Positions 45,183 through 55,553 of a DNA stretch of 64,000 nucleotides are shown here, in pieces (position 1 is the stretch's first letter; each line of letters starts with the position of its first letter). A model generated the notes under the pieces. The model did no database searches, was not told where the DNA came from, and saw nothing but the letters and a program-made list of their open reading frames with translations. Position numbers and translations under genes: made by a program. Source of the DNA: Romboutsia faecis (GTDB lineage: Bacteria; Bacillota; Clostridia; Peptostreptococcales; Peptostreptococcaceae); assembly GCF_014323405.1 (NCBI RefSeq), contig NZ_JACRWE010000009.1, positions 1 to 64,000 on the forward strand, in the 5' to 3' direction.

Positions 45183-48100
45183 ATGAGTGACGTTTTAATA
45201 TACCCTTTGCAAAACTCCAAAGAATATAAAGATGTAATAAATTGCATAAACAGTAATAAAGGCTCATTATTAATTAATGGCCTTTTGTCAGTGCAAAAAC
45301 CTCATATAACTTATTCTATTTTTAATGAGTTATCAAGACCTATGGTCTTTGTAGCGAGCAGTGATTTAGAAGCTAAAAAGGCTTATGAGGACTTAAGTTT
45401 TTATATGAAGGATAAAGTAGTATATCTAGGACACCAAGATATTCACTTTTATCATTTAGATGCAAAGGATAGAAATGAAGAAGCTAAAAAATTAAGAGTG
45501 TTATTAAGGTTAGCAAAAGGTGAAAAATTAGTATTAATAACTTCTGTAGAAGCAATACTTAGAAAGTATATACCAAAAGAAGTTTTATTAAACAATACAT
45601 TTAACTATAAGATAGGAGACACTGTAAATCTAGAAGAATTAAGTGATAAATTAGTTTCTTTAGGTTATGAGAGAGTATCTAAAATAGAAGGCTTTGGTCA
45701 ATTTAGTATAAGAGGTGGGATTGTAGATATATTCTCACTAGAATACACAAATCCAATTCGTATGGAACTATTTGATGATGAAATAGATTCTATACGTACT
45801 TTTGATGTTTTCTCACAAAAATCTATAGATAAAATAAAGAAATTTTCTATAACTCCTTCTAGAGAATTTATATACCCAGAAAAAGTTAATAGCGCTATAG
45901 AAAAATTAAAAAAAGAAACTAGTAAGCATACTAATGAGGATGTATTTAAAAATATAGAGGATATAGAAAATAAAACTTATTTTGAAGGAATAGAAAATTA
46001 TATAGATTATATTTATCCTGAGGAAAACAAAAGTATATTCACTTACTTCAAGGATAATGCAATAATTTTTATAAATGATATTTCAAGACTTAAAGAAAGA
46101 TGTGAAAATTATACTGAGGAATTTAAGGATAATTATAGATTAAACCTTGAAAGAGGATTAGCTTTAAAAACTCAAGGAAATTTACTATATCATTATAGTG
46201 ATATAGACTTTATAGCTGAAGATAAGAAGATTATATTAAATACACTATTACCTAAACCCGTAAATGATTTTAAAGTAAGTAATATAATAAACTTTGAATC
46301 AAGAGAAGTTCCTACGTTTAATGCTAAGTTAGATGTATTAGTAGAAGAATTAAATAGATTAAAATACAATGGTTTCAAAATTATTTTGGCCACTAATACA
46401 TTAGATAGAGCGAAAAAACTAAGTAAAGATTTATTAGATTTAGGATTAGAAACAACAGTATCTAAGAAAAGAGATATAGAAATAAAATCCTCTCAAATTA
46501 TAATAACTCCAGCACAAATTAGTAGTGGATTCCAGTATAAATCAATAAAATTTGTAGTAATTACAGATAATGAAATGATAGGTGTTCATAAGAGGATTTC
46601 GAGTACTAAGAATAAAAAGAAGAAAAAAGGTCAAAAAATAGAATCATTCTTAGATTTAAATGTTGGAGATTATGTAGTTCATGAAAATAGCGGTATAGGT
46701 AGATATACAGGAATAGATCAAATAACTGTAAATGGCATTAAAAAAGACTATATGAAGATAATCTACCAAGGTGGAGATAACTTATATGTGCCAATAGACC
46801 AAATGGATAAGGTGCAAAAATATATAGGTTCAGATGTTGAAAAGGTTAAATTAAATAAGCTTGGATCAAGTGAATGGACAAGAGCTAAGGCTAAGGTTAA
46901 AAAAGAAATAGAAGATATGACCAAGGACCTTATAGAGCTTTATGCTAAGAGGGAGAAAGTAAAGGGATATAAATATTCTAAAGATACTCCTTGGCAACAA
47001 GAATTTGAATCTTTATTCCCGCATGAAGAAACAGATGATCAATTAAAGGCTATAAAAGAAACGAAGAAGGACATGGAATCAGATAAGGTGATGGATAGAC
47101 TTATCTGTGGTGATGTTGGATATGGTAAAACAGAAGTAGCAATAAGAGCTGTATTTAAGGCATGTATGGACCAAAAACAAGTAGCAGTACTAGTTCCTAC
47201 TACAATACTTGCTCAGCAGCATTATAATACATTTAAAGAAAGATTTGAGAACTATCCAATAAGAGTAGAGGTTTTAAGTAGATTTAAATCTCCAAAACAG
47301 CAAAAGGAAATTATAAATGATGCTAAAAAAGGATTGGTAGATGTTCTAATAGGTACTCATAGAATAATCTCAAAGGACATAAATTTACCGAATTTAGGAC
47401 TAGTAGTCATAGATGAGGAGCAAAGATTTGGTGTTAAGCATAAGGAATCACTTAAGCAAATCAAATCAACAGTAGATGTTCTTACATTATCAGCTACACC
47501 TATTCCAAGAACGCTTCATATGTCTTTAAGTGGAATAAGAGATATGAGTGTTATAGAAGAACCACCACAAGAGAGACATCCTGTTATAACTTATGTAACA
47601 GAAGCCAAAGAAAGTGTAATACAAGATGAGATTGAAAGAGAACTGGCTAGAGGTGGTCAGGTATTCTTTGTATACAATAGAGTAGAACACATAGAAGAAA
47701 TGGCAAGTAAAATAAAAAGACTAGTACCAGATGCAAATGTAGCTGTAGCACATGGTAGAATGACTTCTAAAATGCTAGAAGATATAATTTTAGGCTTTTT
47801 AAATAAGGAATATGACGTTTTAGTTTGTACCACAATTATTGAAACTGGTATGGATATATCTAATGCCAATACTATGATTGTATATGATGCAGATAAAATG
47901 GGACTTGCTCAACTTTATCAGTTAAGAGGTAGGGTTGGAAGAAGTTCAAGACAAGGTTATGCATATCTAATGTATGAAAAAGATAAAGTATTAAGTGAAA
48001 TAGCTGAAAAAAGATTAAAAGCTATAAGGGAGTTTACAGAATTTGGTTCAGGGTTTAAAATAGCAATGAGGGACCTTGAAATAAGAGGTGCTGGAAATAT

Positions 48101-48569
48101 ACTAGGTTCACAACAACATGGACATATGGCTGTCATAGGATATGATTTATATGTAAAAATGTTAAATGATGCCATAAAGAAAGTAAAAGGAGAACCAATA
48201 GTAGAAGAAATAGATGTAGAAATAGATTTAAGTGTAAACGCATATATTCCAGACACTTATATTCCAGACGAGTTGACTAAAATAGAGATGTATAAAAAAA
48301 TTGCATCTATTGAGAATAAAGAAGATATGTTAGAAGTCGAAGAAGAATTAGAAGATAGATTCTCAGATTTACCAAAATCTGTACAAACGTTACTAAAAAT
48401 ATCTTATATAAAATCTCTATGTAAAATAATGAAGATAGAAAAAGTCAGACAAGTCAAAGATGAAATATGGTTGCTTCCTTTAACTAAGTATAAGACTAAA
48501 GAAAAAGTTGGCTATAAAATAGTTACGGAACTAGAGGAACTGCTAGAAAAAATGTGTAGTATGAAATAA
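45183..48569 (+). CDS. mfd: transcription-repair coupling factor
   Basis: This 1128-residue DNA translocase releases stalled RNA polymerase and recruits UvrA. The order is: UvrB-like domains (about 1-350), a linker, the RNA-polymerase-interacting domain (about 495-565, GDYVVHENSGIGRYTG), helicase motifs with GDVGYGKTEVA near 643-653 and DEEQRFG near 743, LSATPIPRTLHMS, and the TRG/C-terminal region (to 1128). Length is normal. It starts 16 nt after pth. Confidence 0.97.
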   Translation: MSDVLIYPLQNSKEYKDVINCINSNKGSLLINGLLSVQKPHITYSIFNELSRPMVFVASSDLEAKKAYEDLSFYMKDKVVYLGHQDIHFYHLDAKDRNEEAKKLRVLLRLAKGEKLVLITSVEAILRKYIPKEVLLNNTFNYKIGDTVNLEELSDKLVSLGYERVSKIEGFGQFSIRGGIVDIFSLEYTNPIRMELFDDEIDSIRTFDVFSQKSIDKIKKFSITPSREFIYPEKVNSAIEKLKKETSKHTNEDVFKNIEDIENKTYFEGIENYIDYIYPEENKSIFTYFKDNAIIFINDISRLKERCENYTEEFKDNYRLNLERGLALKTQGNLLYHYSDIDFIAEDKKIILNTLLPKPVNDFKVSNIINFESREVPTFNAKLDVLVEELNRLKYNGFKIILATNTLDRAKKLSKDLLDLGLETTVSKKRDIEIKSSQIIITPAQISSGFQYKSIKFVVITDNEMIGVHKRISSTKNKKKKKGQKIESFLDLNVGDYVVHENSGIGRYTGIDQITVNGIKKDYMKIIYQGGDNLYVPIDQMDKVQKYIGSDVEKVKLNKLGSSEWTRAKAKVKKEIEDMTKDLIELYAKREKVKGYKYSKDTPWQQEFESLFPHEETDDQLKAIKETKKDMESDKVMDRLICGDVGYGKTEVAIRAVFKACMDQKQVAVLVPTTILAQQHYNTFKERFENYPIRVEVLSRFKSPKQQKEIINDAKKGLVDVLIGTHRIISKDINLPNLGLVVIDEEQRFGVKHKESLKQIKSTVDVLTLSATPIPRTLHMSLSGIRDMSVIEEPPQERHPVITYVTEAKESVIQDEIERELARGGQVFFVYNRVEHIEEMASKIKRLVPDANVAVAHGRMTSKMLEDIILGFLNKEYDVLVCTTIIETGMDISNANTMIVYDADKMGLAQLYQLRGRVGRSSRQGYAYLMYEKDKVLSEIAEKRLKAIREFTEFGSGFKIAMRDLEIRGAGNILGSQQHGHMAVIGYDLYVKMLNDAIKKVKGEPIVEEIDVEIDLSVNAYIPDTYIPDELTKIEMYKKIASIENKEDMLEVEEELEDRFSDLPKSVQTLLKISYIKSLCKIMKIEKVRQVKDEIWLLPLTKYKTKEKVGYKIVTELEELLEKMCSMK

Positions 48570-48596
48570 CATAAATATTAGAGAGGGTGTTTGAAT

Positions 48597-49601
48597 TTGA
48601 AAAAGCTAGGAGCGTTAGTTATGTCTATCATCTTAGGAATAAGCATGATAGGATGTAGCAGTAAAGTAAAGAAAGACGAAAATATAGCTACTGTTAATGG
48701 GAGTGGAATAATAGTTGGTAACTATGAAAAAGTATTAGGGTTAAACAAGCAATCTATAGAATCATACTATGGAAATTCAATATGGGATCAAGAAATTGAG
48801 GAAGGCGTTAAATATAAAGACAAATTTAAAGAAATGATACTTGATCAAATGATATATACAGAAGCTATCTACGAAGCAGCTAAGAAAGAAAATTTACTTC
48901 CAACAGAAGAGGAAGTAAATAAATCGATAGAAGAATTTAATACTAGTATAAAAGATAATGATGATTATAAAAAGCAATTAAAAGAGTTAGGGATAGATGA
49001 TAACTTCTTAAAATACCAGTTTGAAAGAAATTTAGCAAGTGATAACTACAAAGAAAAGTTTAATAAAGATAATGCAGTAACTAATGATGAAATGAAAAAA
49101 TACTATGATGAAAATAAAGATGATTTCTATTTAGATCAAGTAGAAGCATCACATATATTAATAAAAACAACAGATGATGAAGGCAAAGAATTAAGTGACG
49201 AGAAAAAAGCAGAAGCAAAGAAAAAAGCAGAAGAAGTACTTGCAAAAGCAAAAGCAGGAGAAGATTTTTCAAAGCTAGCAAAAGAATACTCACAAGATCC
49301 AGGTTCAGCTGCAAATGGTGGAGATTTAGGGTTCTTTGAAAAGGGAAAAATGGTTAAGCCATTTGAAGAAGCTGCTTTCTCAATGAAAGTTGGAGAAATA
49401 TCTGATTTAGTAGAAAGTGACTATGGTTATCATATAATAAAAGTGACTGATAAAGAGGATAGACAGAAAACATTTGATGAAGTAAAAGATACTATAAAAA
49501 AAGCATTGCAAGATGAGAAATATAGTGCGCAAGTAGAAAAATTAAAAGAAGAAGCAAAAGTTGAAAAGAATGAAGAAATATTAGAAAAAGTGAATATATA
49601 A
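48597..49601 (+). CDS. prsA: PrsA-like lipoprotein foldase (parvulin PPIase)
   Basis: The 334-residue lipoprotein has a short signal and lipobox SMIGC (Cys20 would be lipid-modified), an N-terminal SurA-like helical domain and a parvulin domain (about 181-285) starting [10 protein letters not shown] and ending YGYHIIKV. It helps fold secreted proteins outside the membrane and could serve the exported hydrolase, M3 peptidase and adhesin made here. Start is TTG; 48597 gives good spacing to AGAGGG (48582-48587), while TTG at 48591 is too close. Confidence 0.92.
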   Translation: MKKLGALVMSIILGISMIGCSSKVKKDENIATVNGSGIIVGNYEKVLGLNKQSIESYYGNSIWDQEIEEGVKYKDKFKEMILDQMIYTEAIYEAAKKENLLPTEEEVNKSIEEFNTSIKDNDDYKKQLKELGIDDNFLKYQFERNLASDNYKEKFNKDNAVTNDEMKKYYDENKDDFYLDQVEASHILIKTTDDEGKELSDEKKAEAKKKAEEVLAKAKAGEDFSKLAKEYSQDPGSAANGGDLGFFEKGKMVKPFEEAAFSMKVGEISDLVESDYGYHIIKVTDKEDRQKTFDEVKDTIKKALQDEKYSAQVEKLKEEAKVEKNEEILEKVNI

Positions 49602-49622
49602 TCTTATTAATACAACTTTAAG

Positions 49623-49684
49623 AAGGGTGTGTTTAAGCAAATTAATCAAATAAGCTTATAACACATCCTTTTTTGCATATTTTT
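49623..49684 (+). terminator. prsA terminator
   Basis: AAGGGTGTGTT...AAGC pairs with GCTT...AACACATCCTT (ends about 49680), then six T. Confidence 0.8.
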
Positions 49685-49738
49685 CTTTTGAATGGTAAAA
49701 ATAAACTTAAAGTTACTAATGGAGGGATAAAAAATATA

Positions 49739-50278
49739 ATGAGAGCTACAGGAATAGTTAGAAGAATAGATGATCTTGGAAGAGTCGTAATTCCTAAAGA
49801 AATAAGAAAAACTTTAAGAATAAGAGAAGGCGACCCATTAGAAATATTTACAGCAAAAGACGGAGAAGTCATTTTAAAAAAATACTCTCCAATAGGAGAA
49901 TTAACAGAATTCTCTCAAGAGTATGCAGAAACTTTAGGTGAAGTACTTGGTTGTGGTATAGTAGTAACGGATTTAGATTCCATAATCGCTGTTTCTAAAG
50001 TACCTAAAAAAGAGTACAAAGAAAAAAGTATAAGTAAAGAATTAGAGCAATTAATAGAAAATAGAGAAACAAAATCTCTTAAAGATAATAAAATATTACC
50101 TTTATATAAAGATGATTCAATGGAATACGCTGGTCAAATTATAATGCCTATAGTAAGTTCATCTGGAGATTGTATAGGCTCTATTACAGTAGTTTCAAAA
50201 GAAAATGAAACTCTTCCAGATGGAATAGAAAAAATATTAAAAATAGCCTCTAATTTTTTAGGAAAACAAGTACAATAA
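49739..50278 (+). CDS. spoVT: stage V sporulation protein T
   Basis: The 179-residue regulator has an N-terminal AbrB swapped-hairpin DNA-binding domain (residues 1-50, GIVRRIDDLGRVVIPKEIRK) and a C-terminal GAF-like domain. In Bacillus it is made in the forespore and tunes sigma-G genes. The ATG at 49739 follows GGAGGGA; a longer in-frame reading from 49673 has no site and lies over the prsA terminator. Length fits the ~178 residues of SpoVT. Confidence 0.95.
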   Translation: MRATGIVRRIDDLGRVVIPKEIRKTLRIREGDPLEIFTAKDGEVILKKYSPIGELTEFSQEYAETLGEVLGCGIVVTDLDSIIAVSKVPKKEYKEKSISKELEQLIENRETKSLKDNKILPLYKDDSMEYAGQIIMPIVSSSGDCIGSITVVSKENETLPDGIEKILKIASNFLGKQVQ

Positions 50279-50280
50279 TC

Positions 50281-50316
50281 ATAGAAAAAGATCCTATAAT
50301 AAGGGTCTTTTTCTAT
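50281..50316 (+). terminator. spoVT terminator
   Basis: ATAGAAAAAGATCCT pairs with AGGGTCTTTTTCTAT with one G-T pair. Confidence 0.75.
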
Positions 50317-50409
50317 TTGAAAATAAAACTTAAATACTAAAATCTTGAATATACTAATAAATATATGATATATTAAAATTTGTTATATAAATAGTATGGA
50401 GGTTGTGTT

Positions 50410-52023
50410 ATGGATAATAACGGAAACAAAGACTCTTTCCTAAAGGGGGCAATTATACTTGGTGCAGCAGGGATAATTGTTAAAGTAATGGGTGCATTCT
50501 TTAGAATACCTCTTGGAAACTTAATAGGGTCAGAAGGTATGGGATATTACCAAGCGGCTTATCCTGTTTATACTTTATTCCTGACACTAGCAACAGCAGG
50601 TTTCCCAACAGCATTAGCTAAACTAGTATCAGAAAAAACAGCAATAGGAGACCATAAAGGTGCAAACAAAATATTTAAGGTTGCATATATGGTTTTATCA
50701 ATAACTGGATTAGTATCATTCTGTTTACTATTCTTTGGATCAAAATATATAGTAACAGACTTAATGGATAATCCAGGAGCACATTATGCTATGCTAGCAA
50801 TAGCACCAGCACTTTTATTTGTACCAGCGATGTCTTCTTATAGAGGATATTTCCAAGGTAAGAGAGATATGAGTAAGATAGCTGTTTCACAAGTAACGGA
50901 GCAGTTTTTTAGAGTTATATTAGGAATAGGCCTTGCCTATTATTTCATGAAACAAAGTGGTCCAGAAATGGGTGCTGCGGGAGCCATAGCAGGGGCAACA
51001 ATAGGTGCTATAGGATCAATTACATATTTAATAATTGCTTATTTAAGAGAAAGTAAGCAACGTAAAGCTGATATAAAAGCAAGTAAAAGATTTAAAGATG
51101 AAAGTATGTCAAGAATATTAAAGAAAATATTAGTAGTTGCAATACCTATAACAATTGGTGCTTCTGTAATGCCTTTGGTAAATATGATGGATAATGTTAT
51201 AGTTATAAAAAGATTAGTAGAGGGTGGATTTACACATGACCAGGCTGTATCTTTATTCGGACAATTAACAGGTATGGCTATGGCAATAGTAAACTTACCA
51301 TCAGTTATAACTTCTGCTATAGGAATGAGTTTAGTACCTTCTATATCAGAATCATTTGCATTAGGTAAATTAGGAAAAGCAAGAAAAGAAACTAGAAGTG
51401 CAATAAAAGTAACTTTATTAGTTGTTCTGCCTTGTGCATTTGGGATAGCATCTTTAGCGGGTCCTATTATGGAACTTTTATATCCTAAAGAACCAGCATC
51501 TTTAGGAACTATATTATTTACAATTTCACCTGCTATTATATTCCTAGGGTTAATATTTAGCTTAAACGGTATACTTCAAGGTATGGGTAAACCGATGATT
51601 CCTGTAATAGCCCTAAGTATAGGTATGTTAGGTAAAATAGTAATAAGTTATACATTAACTGTAATACCAGACATAAACGTTTTAGGTTCTGGATTAGGAA
51701 CAGTTATGGCGTATGCTATAGCTTCACTAATTGAATTATATTTTGTAAAAAAATACATGGGTGTAAGATTTGGAAAGAAAGAATTTGTTATAAAACCATT
51801 AATAACTGTTATAACTATGTTTGTAGCTGTTAAGCTATCATATGGTCTTGTAAGTAATATGTTTGGAAATTCTTTATCTACAATCATTTCAATAGGTGTA
51901 GGAGCAATAGTTTACGTATTAGTTTTATTAGGTATTGGTGGGATTAGAAAAGAAGAGGTTCTAATAATGCCAAAAGGTGAAAAAATTTATAAGTTATTAA
52001 GAAAGCTTAATCTTATGAGATAA
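50410..52023 (+). CDS. MVF-type lipid/polysaccharide flippase (YabM/SpoVB family)
   Basis: This 537-residue membrane protein has many hydrophobic helices and the family start KGAIILGAAGIIVKVMGAFF. It belongs to the MATE/MVF superfamily that flips polyprenyl-linked wall or spore-cortex precursors. Its place after spoVT equals yabM in Bacillus; SpoVB itself is a close paralogue, so the exact identity is uncertain. A stem-like spacer of 95 nt separates it from yabN. Confidence 0.88.
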   Translation: MDNNGNKDSFLKGAIILGAAGIIVKVMGAFFRIPLGNLIGSEGMGYYQAAYPVYTLFLTLATAGFPTALAKLVSEKTAIGDHKGANKIFKVAYMVLSITGLVSFCLLFFGSKYIVTDLMDNPGAHYAMLAIAPALLFVPAMSSYRGYFQGKRDMSKIAVSQVTEQFFRVILGIGLAYYFMKQSGPEMGAAGAIAGATIGAIGSITYLIIAYLRESKQRKADIKASKRFKDESMSRILKKILVVAIPITIGASVMPLVNMMDNVIVIKRLVEGGFTHDQAVSLFGQLTGMAMAIVNLPSVITSAIGMSLVPSISESFALGKLGKARKETRSAIKVTLLVVLPCAFGIASLAGPIMELLYPKEPASLGTILFTISPAIIFLGLIFSLNGILQGMGKPMIPVIALSIGMLGKIVISYTLTVIPDINVLGSGLGTVMAYAIASLIELYFVKKYMGVRFGKKEFVIKPLITVITMFVAVKLSYGLVSNMFGNSLSTIISIGVGAIVYVLVLLGIGGIRKEEVLIMPKGEKIYKLLRKLNLMR

Positions 52024-52118
52024 TCAAAGTATATATATGAAAATACTGGGAAATAATTAAAATATCTAATTTTTAATTATTTCTAGATTTCATATAAAGA
52101 TACTATAGGAGTGGTATT

Positions 52119-53567
52119 ATGGGTAAGATAAATATCGTAGGGCTTGGTCCAGGAGATGAATCTCTTATCAGCCAAGGTGCATTAGATATATTAAAATCAA
52201 GTTCTAAAATTTATCTAAGAACTGAAAAGCATCCAACAGTGGATAAGTTAAAAGAAAGTATAAATTATATTAACTTAGATTATTTTTATGAAAATGAAGA
52301 TAATTTTGAAAATGTATATAGAGAGATTGCAGAATTTATCATAGAAAAATCTAATGAAGGCGACCTAGTATATGCAGTTCCAGGTCACCCAAGGGTTGCA
52401 GAAAGAACTGTAAGCCAAATAGAAGAGATTGCACGATCAAAAGGTATAGAAGTTGAAGTAATAGCTTCTATGAGCTTTGTAGATGCTATGTTTAATTACT
52501 TAGCTATAGACCCAGCAGATGGATTTAAATTAATAGATGCTTTTGAAATAGAAAATTCATATATAGATACAAATACAAGTATGATAATAACTCAAGTCTA
52601 TGATCACTTTATAGCTTCAAATGTAAAGTTAAGATTAATGGAATGTTATGATTATGATCAAGAAGTATGTATAGTAAATGGTGCAGGTGTCAAAGCTCTA
52701 GAAAGTAAGAAATATGTTCCATTACATGAGCTAGACAGACCTGAAAATCTATTTAATTATTTAACTAGTGTATATATACCGAAAAGTTCAAAGAAAATGT
52801 ATAACACTGTGCATGACTTAGAAGAAATAATGTCTAAACTTAGAGGTCCTAATGGGTGCGATTGGGATAAGAAACAAGATCATATAACTTTAAAAAAATA
52901 CATCATTGAAGAAGCTTATGAGCTTTGCCAAGCAATAGACAATGATGATATTGATGAGATGATAGAGGAATTAGGAGATGTTCTTTTACAGGTTGTATTC
53001 CACTGTCAAATAGGAAAAGAAACTGGATATTTTGATTTGACAGAAGTATTAAATAGTATATGTAATAAACTTGTATATAGACATCCACATGTTTTTAAAA
53101 ATGTTGATATAGATATGAATAATTTTGATAAAACATGGGAAGATTTGAAAAAGAAAGAAAAAGGCGAATCTACAGTTACAGAAGGTTTAACTAGAATTCC
53201 AAATCATTTACCAGCACTTATAAGAGCTGAAAAGATACAAAAAAAGGCAGCTTTAGTAGGATTTGACTGGAATGATATAAATGATGTATATAAAAAAATT
53301 GAAGAAGAATACAAAGAATTACTTGACGAATGTAAAGAAGGAAATATAAAATACATAAAGGAAGAACTAGGAGATTTGCTGTTCTCTATTGTAAATTTAG
53401 CTAGATTTTTAAAAGTAGACCCTGAGGAATCTCTAAATTTAACTAATAGTAAATTTATAAAAAGATTCAAATTTATAGAAGATAATGCAATAAATTCTGA
53501 TAGAAATCTAGAAGATATGACATTAGAAGAAATGGATAAACTTTGGGAAAAGGCTAAATTTCAATAA
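52119..53567 (+). CDS. yabN: YabN: SAM-methylase-fold / MazG nucleotide pyrophosphohydrolase fusion
   Basis: The 482-residue protein joins an N-terminal tetrapyrrole-methylase-like domain (about 1-220, GLGPGDESLISQGAL) to a MazG domain (about 235-480). Two MazG metal motifs are visible: EEAYELCQAID...EELGDVLLQ near 265-290 and a second EEYKELLDE...EELGDLLFS near 395-420. MazG removes aberrant NTPs. The domain fusion is the normal Firmicutes form. GGAGTGG precedes ATG. Confidence 0.93.
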   Translation: MGKINIVGLGPGDESLISQGALDILKSSSKIYLRTEKHPTVDKLKESINYINLDYFYENEDNFENVYREIAEFIIEKSNEGDLVYAVPGHPRVAERTVSQIEEIARSKGIEVEVIASMSFVDAMFNYLAIDPADGFKLIDAFEIENSYIDTNTSMIITQVYDHFIASNVKLRLMECYDYDQEVCIVNGAGVKALESKKYVPLHELDRPENLFNYLTSVYIPKSSKKMYNTVHDLEEIMSKLRGPNGCDWDKKQDHITLKKYIIEEAYELCQAIDNDDIDEMIEELGDVLLQVVFHCQIGKETGYFDLTEVLNSICNKLVYRHPHVFKNVDIDMNNFDKTWEDLKKKEKGESTVTEGLTRIPNHLPALIRAEKIQKKAALVGFDWNDINDVYKKIEEEYKELLDECKEGNIKYIKEELGDLLFSIVNLARFLKVDPEESLNLTNSKFIKRFKFIEDNAINSDRNLEDMTLEEMDKLWEKAKFQ

Positions 53568-53652
53568 TTTAAAGAAGGAAAATCACTAAAGATATAGAAT
53601 AGTAAAAAACAGAAATAATTCTATATGATAAACATTTTAGGAGGTAAATATC

Positions 53653-53931
53653 GTGAACAAAGCTGAATTAGTAACAAAAATGGCAGAAAAAAGTGAATTA
53701 ACTAAGAAAGAAGCAGAAGCTGCATTAAACGCATTTATGCAATCTGTTGAAGAAGCTTTAGTAGAAGGTGACAAAGTTCAATTAGTAGGATTTGGTACTT
53801 TCGAAACTAGAGAAAGAGCTGCTAGACAAGGTAGAAACCCAAGAAACCCAGAAGAAGTTATAGAAATACCAGCTTCTAAAGCTCCAGTATTCAAAGCTGG
53901 AAAATCTTTAAAAGAAGTTATAAATAAGTAA
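53653..53931 (+). CDS. hup: DNA-binding protein HU
   Basis: The 92-residue histone-like protein has the HU plan: two helices (MNKAELVTKMAEKSELTKKE), a beta arm with GFGTFETRERAARQGRNP, and the C-terminal KAGKSLKEVI helix. It bends and compacts DNA. GTG start with AGGAGG 8 nt upstream. Codons look optimised, as expected for an abundant protein. Confidence 0.96.
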   Translation: MNKAELVTKMAEKSELTKKEAEAALNAFMQSVEEALVEGDKVQLVGFGTFETRERAARQGRNPRNPEEVIEIPASKAPVFKAGKSLKEVINK

Positions 53932-53988
53932 TAAATACATAAATTAATTTTAAGAGTAATCTTAAAGTTTAAATATGAATTGAATAGA

Positions 53989-54023
53989 AAATGCCTATAG
54001 TTTTATAACTGTAGGCATTTTTT
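53989..54023 (+). terminator. hup terminator
   Basis: AAATGCCTATAG (53989-54000) pairs with CTGTAGGCATTT (54009-54020), then T. Confidence 0.88.
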
Positions 54024-54070
54024 AAAATAGATATATTGTTTCAAAAGATTAGAAACAGAGGAGGACAAAT

Positions 54071-54313
54071 ATGAGATTAGATAAATACTTAAAAGTATCT
54101 AGAATTATAAAAAGAAGAACTGTTGCAAAGGAAGCCTGTGACAAAGGGATTGTAACTATAAATGGAAAGGCTGCTAAATCTTCATCAGAGGTTAATGTTG
54201 GAGATATACTAGAAATTCAATTTGGTGAAAAGAAAATGAAATTCAAGATAAATGAAATTAGGGAGCATGTATTAAAAAATGATGCTAAAGAAATGTACGA
54301 TATAATAGAATAA
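54071..54313 (+). CDS. rqcP: S4-domain ribosome quality control protein RqcP (YabO)
   Basis: The 80-residue S4 domain protein (MRLDKYLKVSRIIKRRTVAKE) matches YabO, shown in Bacillus to assist RqcH in C-terminal alanine tailing on obstructed 50S subunits. Position between yabN/hup and yabP is conserved. GAGGAC precedes ATG. rqcH is not in this window. Confidence 0.93.
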   Translation: MRLDKYLKVSRIIKRRTVAKEACDKGIVTINGKAAKSSSEVNVGDILEIQFGEKKMKFKINEIREHVLKNDAKEMYDIIE

Positions 54314-54375
54314 AATTCAATCCCCTTAAGTATATTTATAGTAGTATGAATTGAAATATTTATTGGGGGGATATT

Positions 54376-54630
54376 ATGGAACATAACATAAGCTTAAAGG
54401 GAAGAAGCAATTTAGTTATTTCTGGAGTTGAACATATCTACTCTTTCAATGATAAAAGAGTAGAAATAAAAACTTCTGCAGGTGAAATGGTAATAGAAGG
54501 CGAAGAGTTAGATATGAGTAAGCTTAATCTAGAAGAAAATGTAATAAGCATAGACGGTACTATAAATTCGATAGTATATGCAAAACCTAAGAAGCCACAA
54601 GAGAACATTTTTAAGAAGGTATTTAAATAA
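54376..54630 (+). CDS. yabP: sporulation protein YabP
   Basis: This 84-residue member of the YabP/YqfC family has LKGRSNLVISGVEHIYSFND and a strand-rich body. It is made in sporulation in Bacillus, with unknown molecular role. The stop codon is followed at once by the yabQ ATG, so the two are coupled. SD GGGGGG lies 6 nt before ATG. Confidence 0.93.
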   Translation: MEHNISLKGRSNLVISGVEHIYSFNDKRVEIKTSAGEMVIEGEELDMSKLNLEENVISIDGTINSIVYAKPKKPQENIFKKVFK

Positions 54631-55125
54631 ATGTTACCGTTTACGCAGGAATTAGGGGTCTTCTATTCGACTATCTATGGTGGAATAGCAGTAGGTTTAT
54701 TATTTGATGTTTATAGAAGTTTAAGGAATAACTTTAAAATAGTTAGGTATCTTTCTTTATTCTTTGACGCACTGTTTTGGATTATAGTTACTATACTAAC
54801 ATTTATAACAATAAATGCTGTAGAGAATTTTGATTTAAGATATTACCATATTATTGCTTTATTTATTGGTTTTTTGCTATATTACAGCACCATAAGTAAG
54901 TTTATTTTAACAGGTTTAAATAAGTTAATTTATTTAATAACAAATTTATTCAAGAAAACAGTATGTTACATAGTCAGTATTTTGAACAATTTGTATTACG
55001 TTATTATCTATTCAATGCACCTATTATTTGATATTATTTTTTATATACCTAATATGTTGTTAGCTACTAGAAAGTTCATAAAAAGAAAATCTGTAGGTAG
55101 ATTAAAGATTAAAAAAAGGGTATAA
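54631..55125 (+). CDS. yabQ: spore cortex biosynthesis protein YabQ
   Basis: The 164-residue integral membrane protein has the family start TQELGVFYSTIYGGIAVGLL and several hydrophobic segments, then a basic C terminus. YabQ is needed for spore cortex formation in Bacillus. It directly follows yabP with no spacer. Confidence 0.9.
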   Translation: MLPFTQELGVFYSTIYGGIAVGLLFDVYRSLRNNFKIVRYLSLFFDALFWIIVTILTFITINAVENFDLRYYHIIALFIGFLLYYSTISKFILTGLNKLIYLITNLFKKTVCYIVSILNNLYYVIIYSMHLLFDIIFYIPNMLLATRKFIKRKSVGRLKIKKRV

Positions 55126-55137
55126 GGTGTAATATTT

Positions 55138-55437
55138 ATGAAAATACAAAAGAGATTTTTAGGGCAGTTCATAGGATTATGTATGTTTTTAGTTTTCATA
55201 GTTTTTTCTATGATAGGGGGATTTTTATTCCAGATAAGTAAATATAAAGATTATAGTTCTGAAATATCTAGCCTAAACAAACAAATTGAAAAGGCTGATA
55301 AAGAAATTGAAGAACTTAAAGCGATTGAATCAAATCAGGATGAAAATGATTTAGAAGAAATTGCTAGAATACGTTTAAATATGGTTAAACCTAATGAGAT
55401 TATTTATTTTACTGAAAAAGAGTTTGAGTCTGAGTAG
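55138..55437 (+). CDS. divIC: cell division protein DivIC (FtsB family)
   Basis: The 99-residue bitopic protein has a basic N terminus, one TM helix (about 12-32), a coiled coil (about 40-66) and the DivIC C-terminal motif EEIARIRLNMVKPNEIIY. It works with DivIB and FtsL at the septum. The gene starts 12 nt after yabQ, as in Bacillus. Confidence 0.92.
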   Translation: MKIQKRFLGQFIGLCMFLVFIVFSMIGGFLFQISKYKDYSSEISSLNKQIEKADKEIEELKAIESNQDENDLEEIARIRLNMVKPNEIIYFTEKEFESE

Positions 55438-55445
55438 AAATTTTA

Positions 55446-55553
55446 GAGTTCAGCGCTCGATGTATAAATTTAATTTTTCTTTCATGCAGCGAAAAGAAGC
55501 TGCTAACTTGCAGAAAAATTAAATTTATATATCTTCGCGCAAGAAACTTTGAA
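55446..55553 (+). other. long hairpin element of unknown function after divIC
   Basis: A perfect 18-bp inverted repeat, TATAAATTTAATTTTTCT (55463-55480) with AGAAAAATTAAATTTATA (55512-55529), encloses a 31-nt loop with its own GCAGC/GCTGC stem. The outer flanks (AGTT..GCGC..CGA and TTCGCGC..AAACTT) also pair in part, so the whole ~105 nt could fold into one rod. It has no T run, so it is not a simple terminator. The rest of the 55438-55749 gap holds only AGTCTA-C-TAGACT (55557-55569) and the ppx ribosome site. Confidence 0.65.
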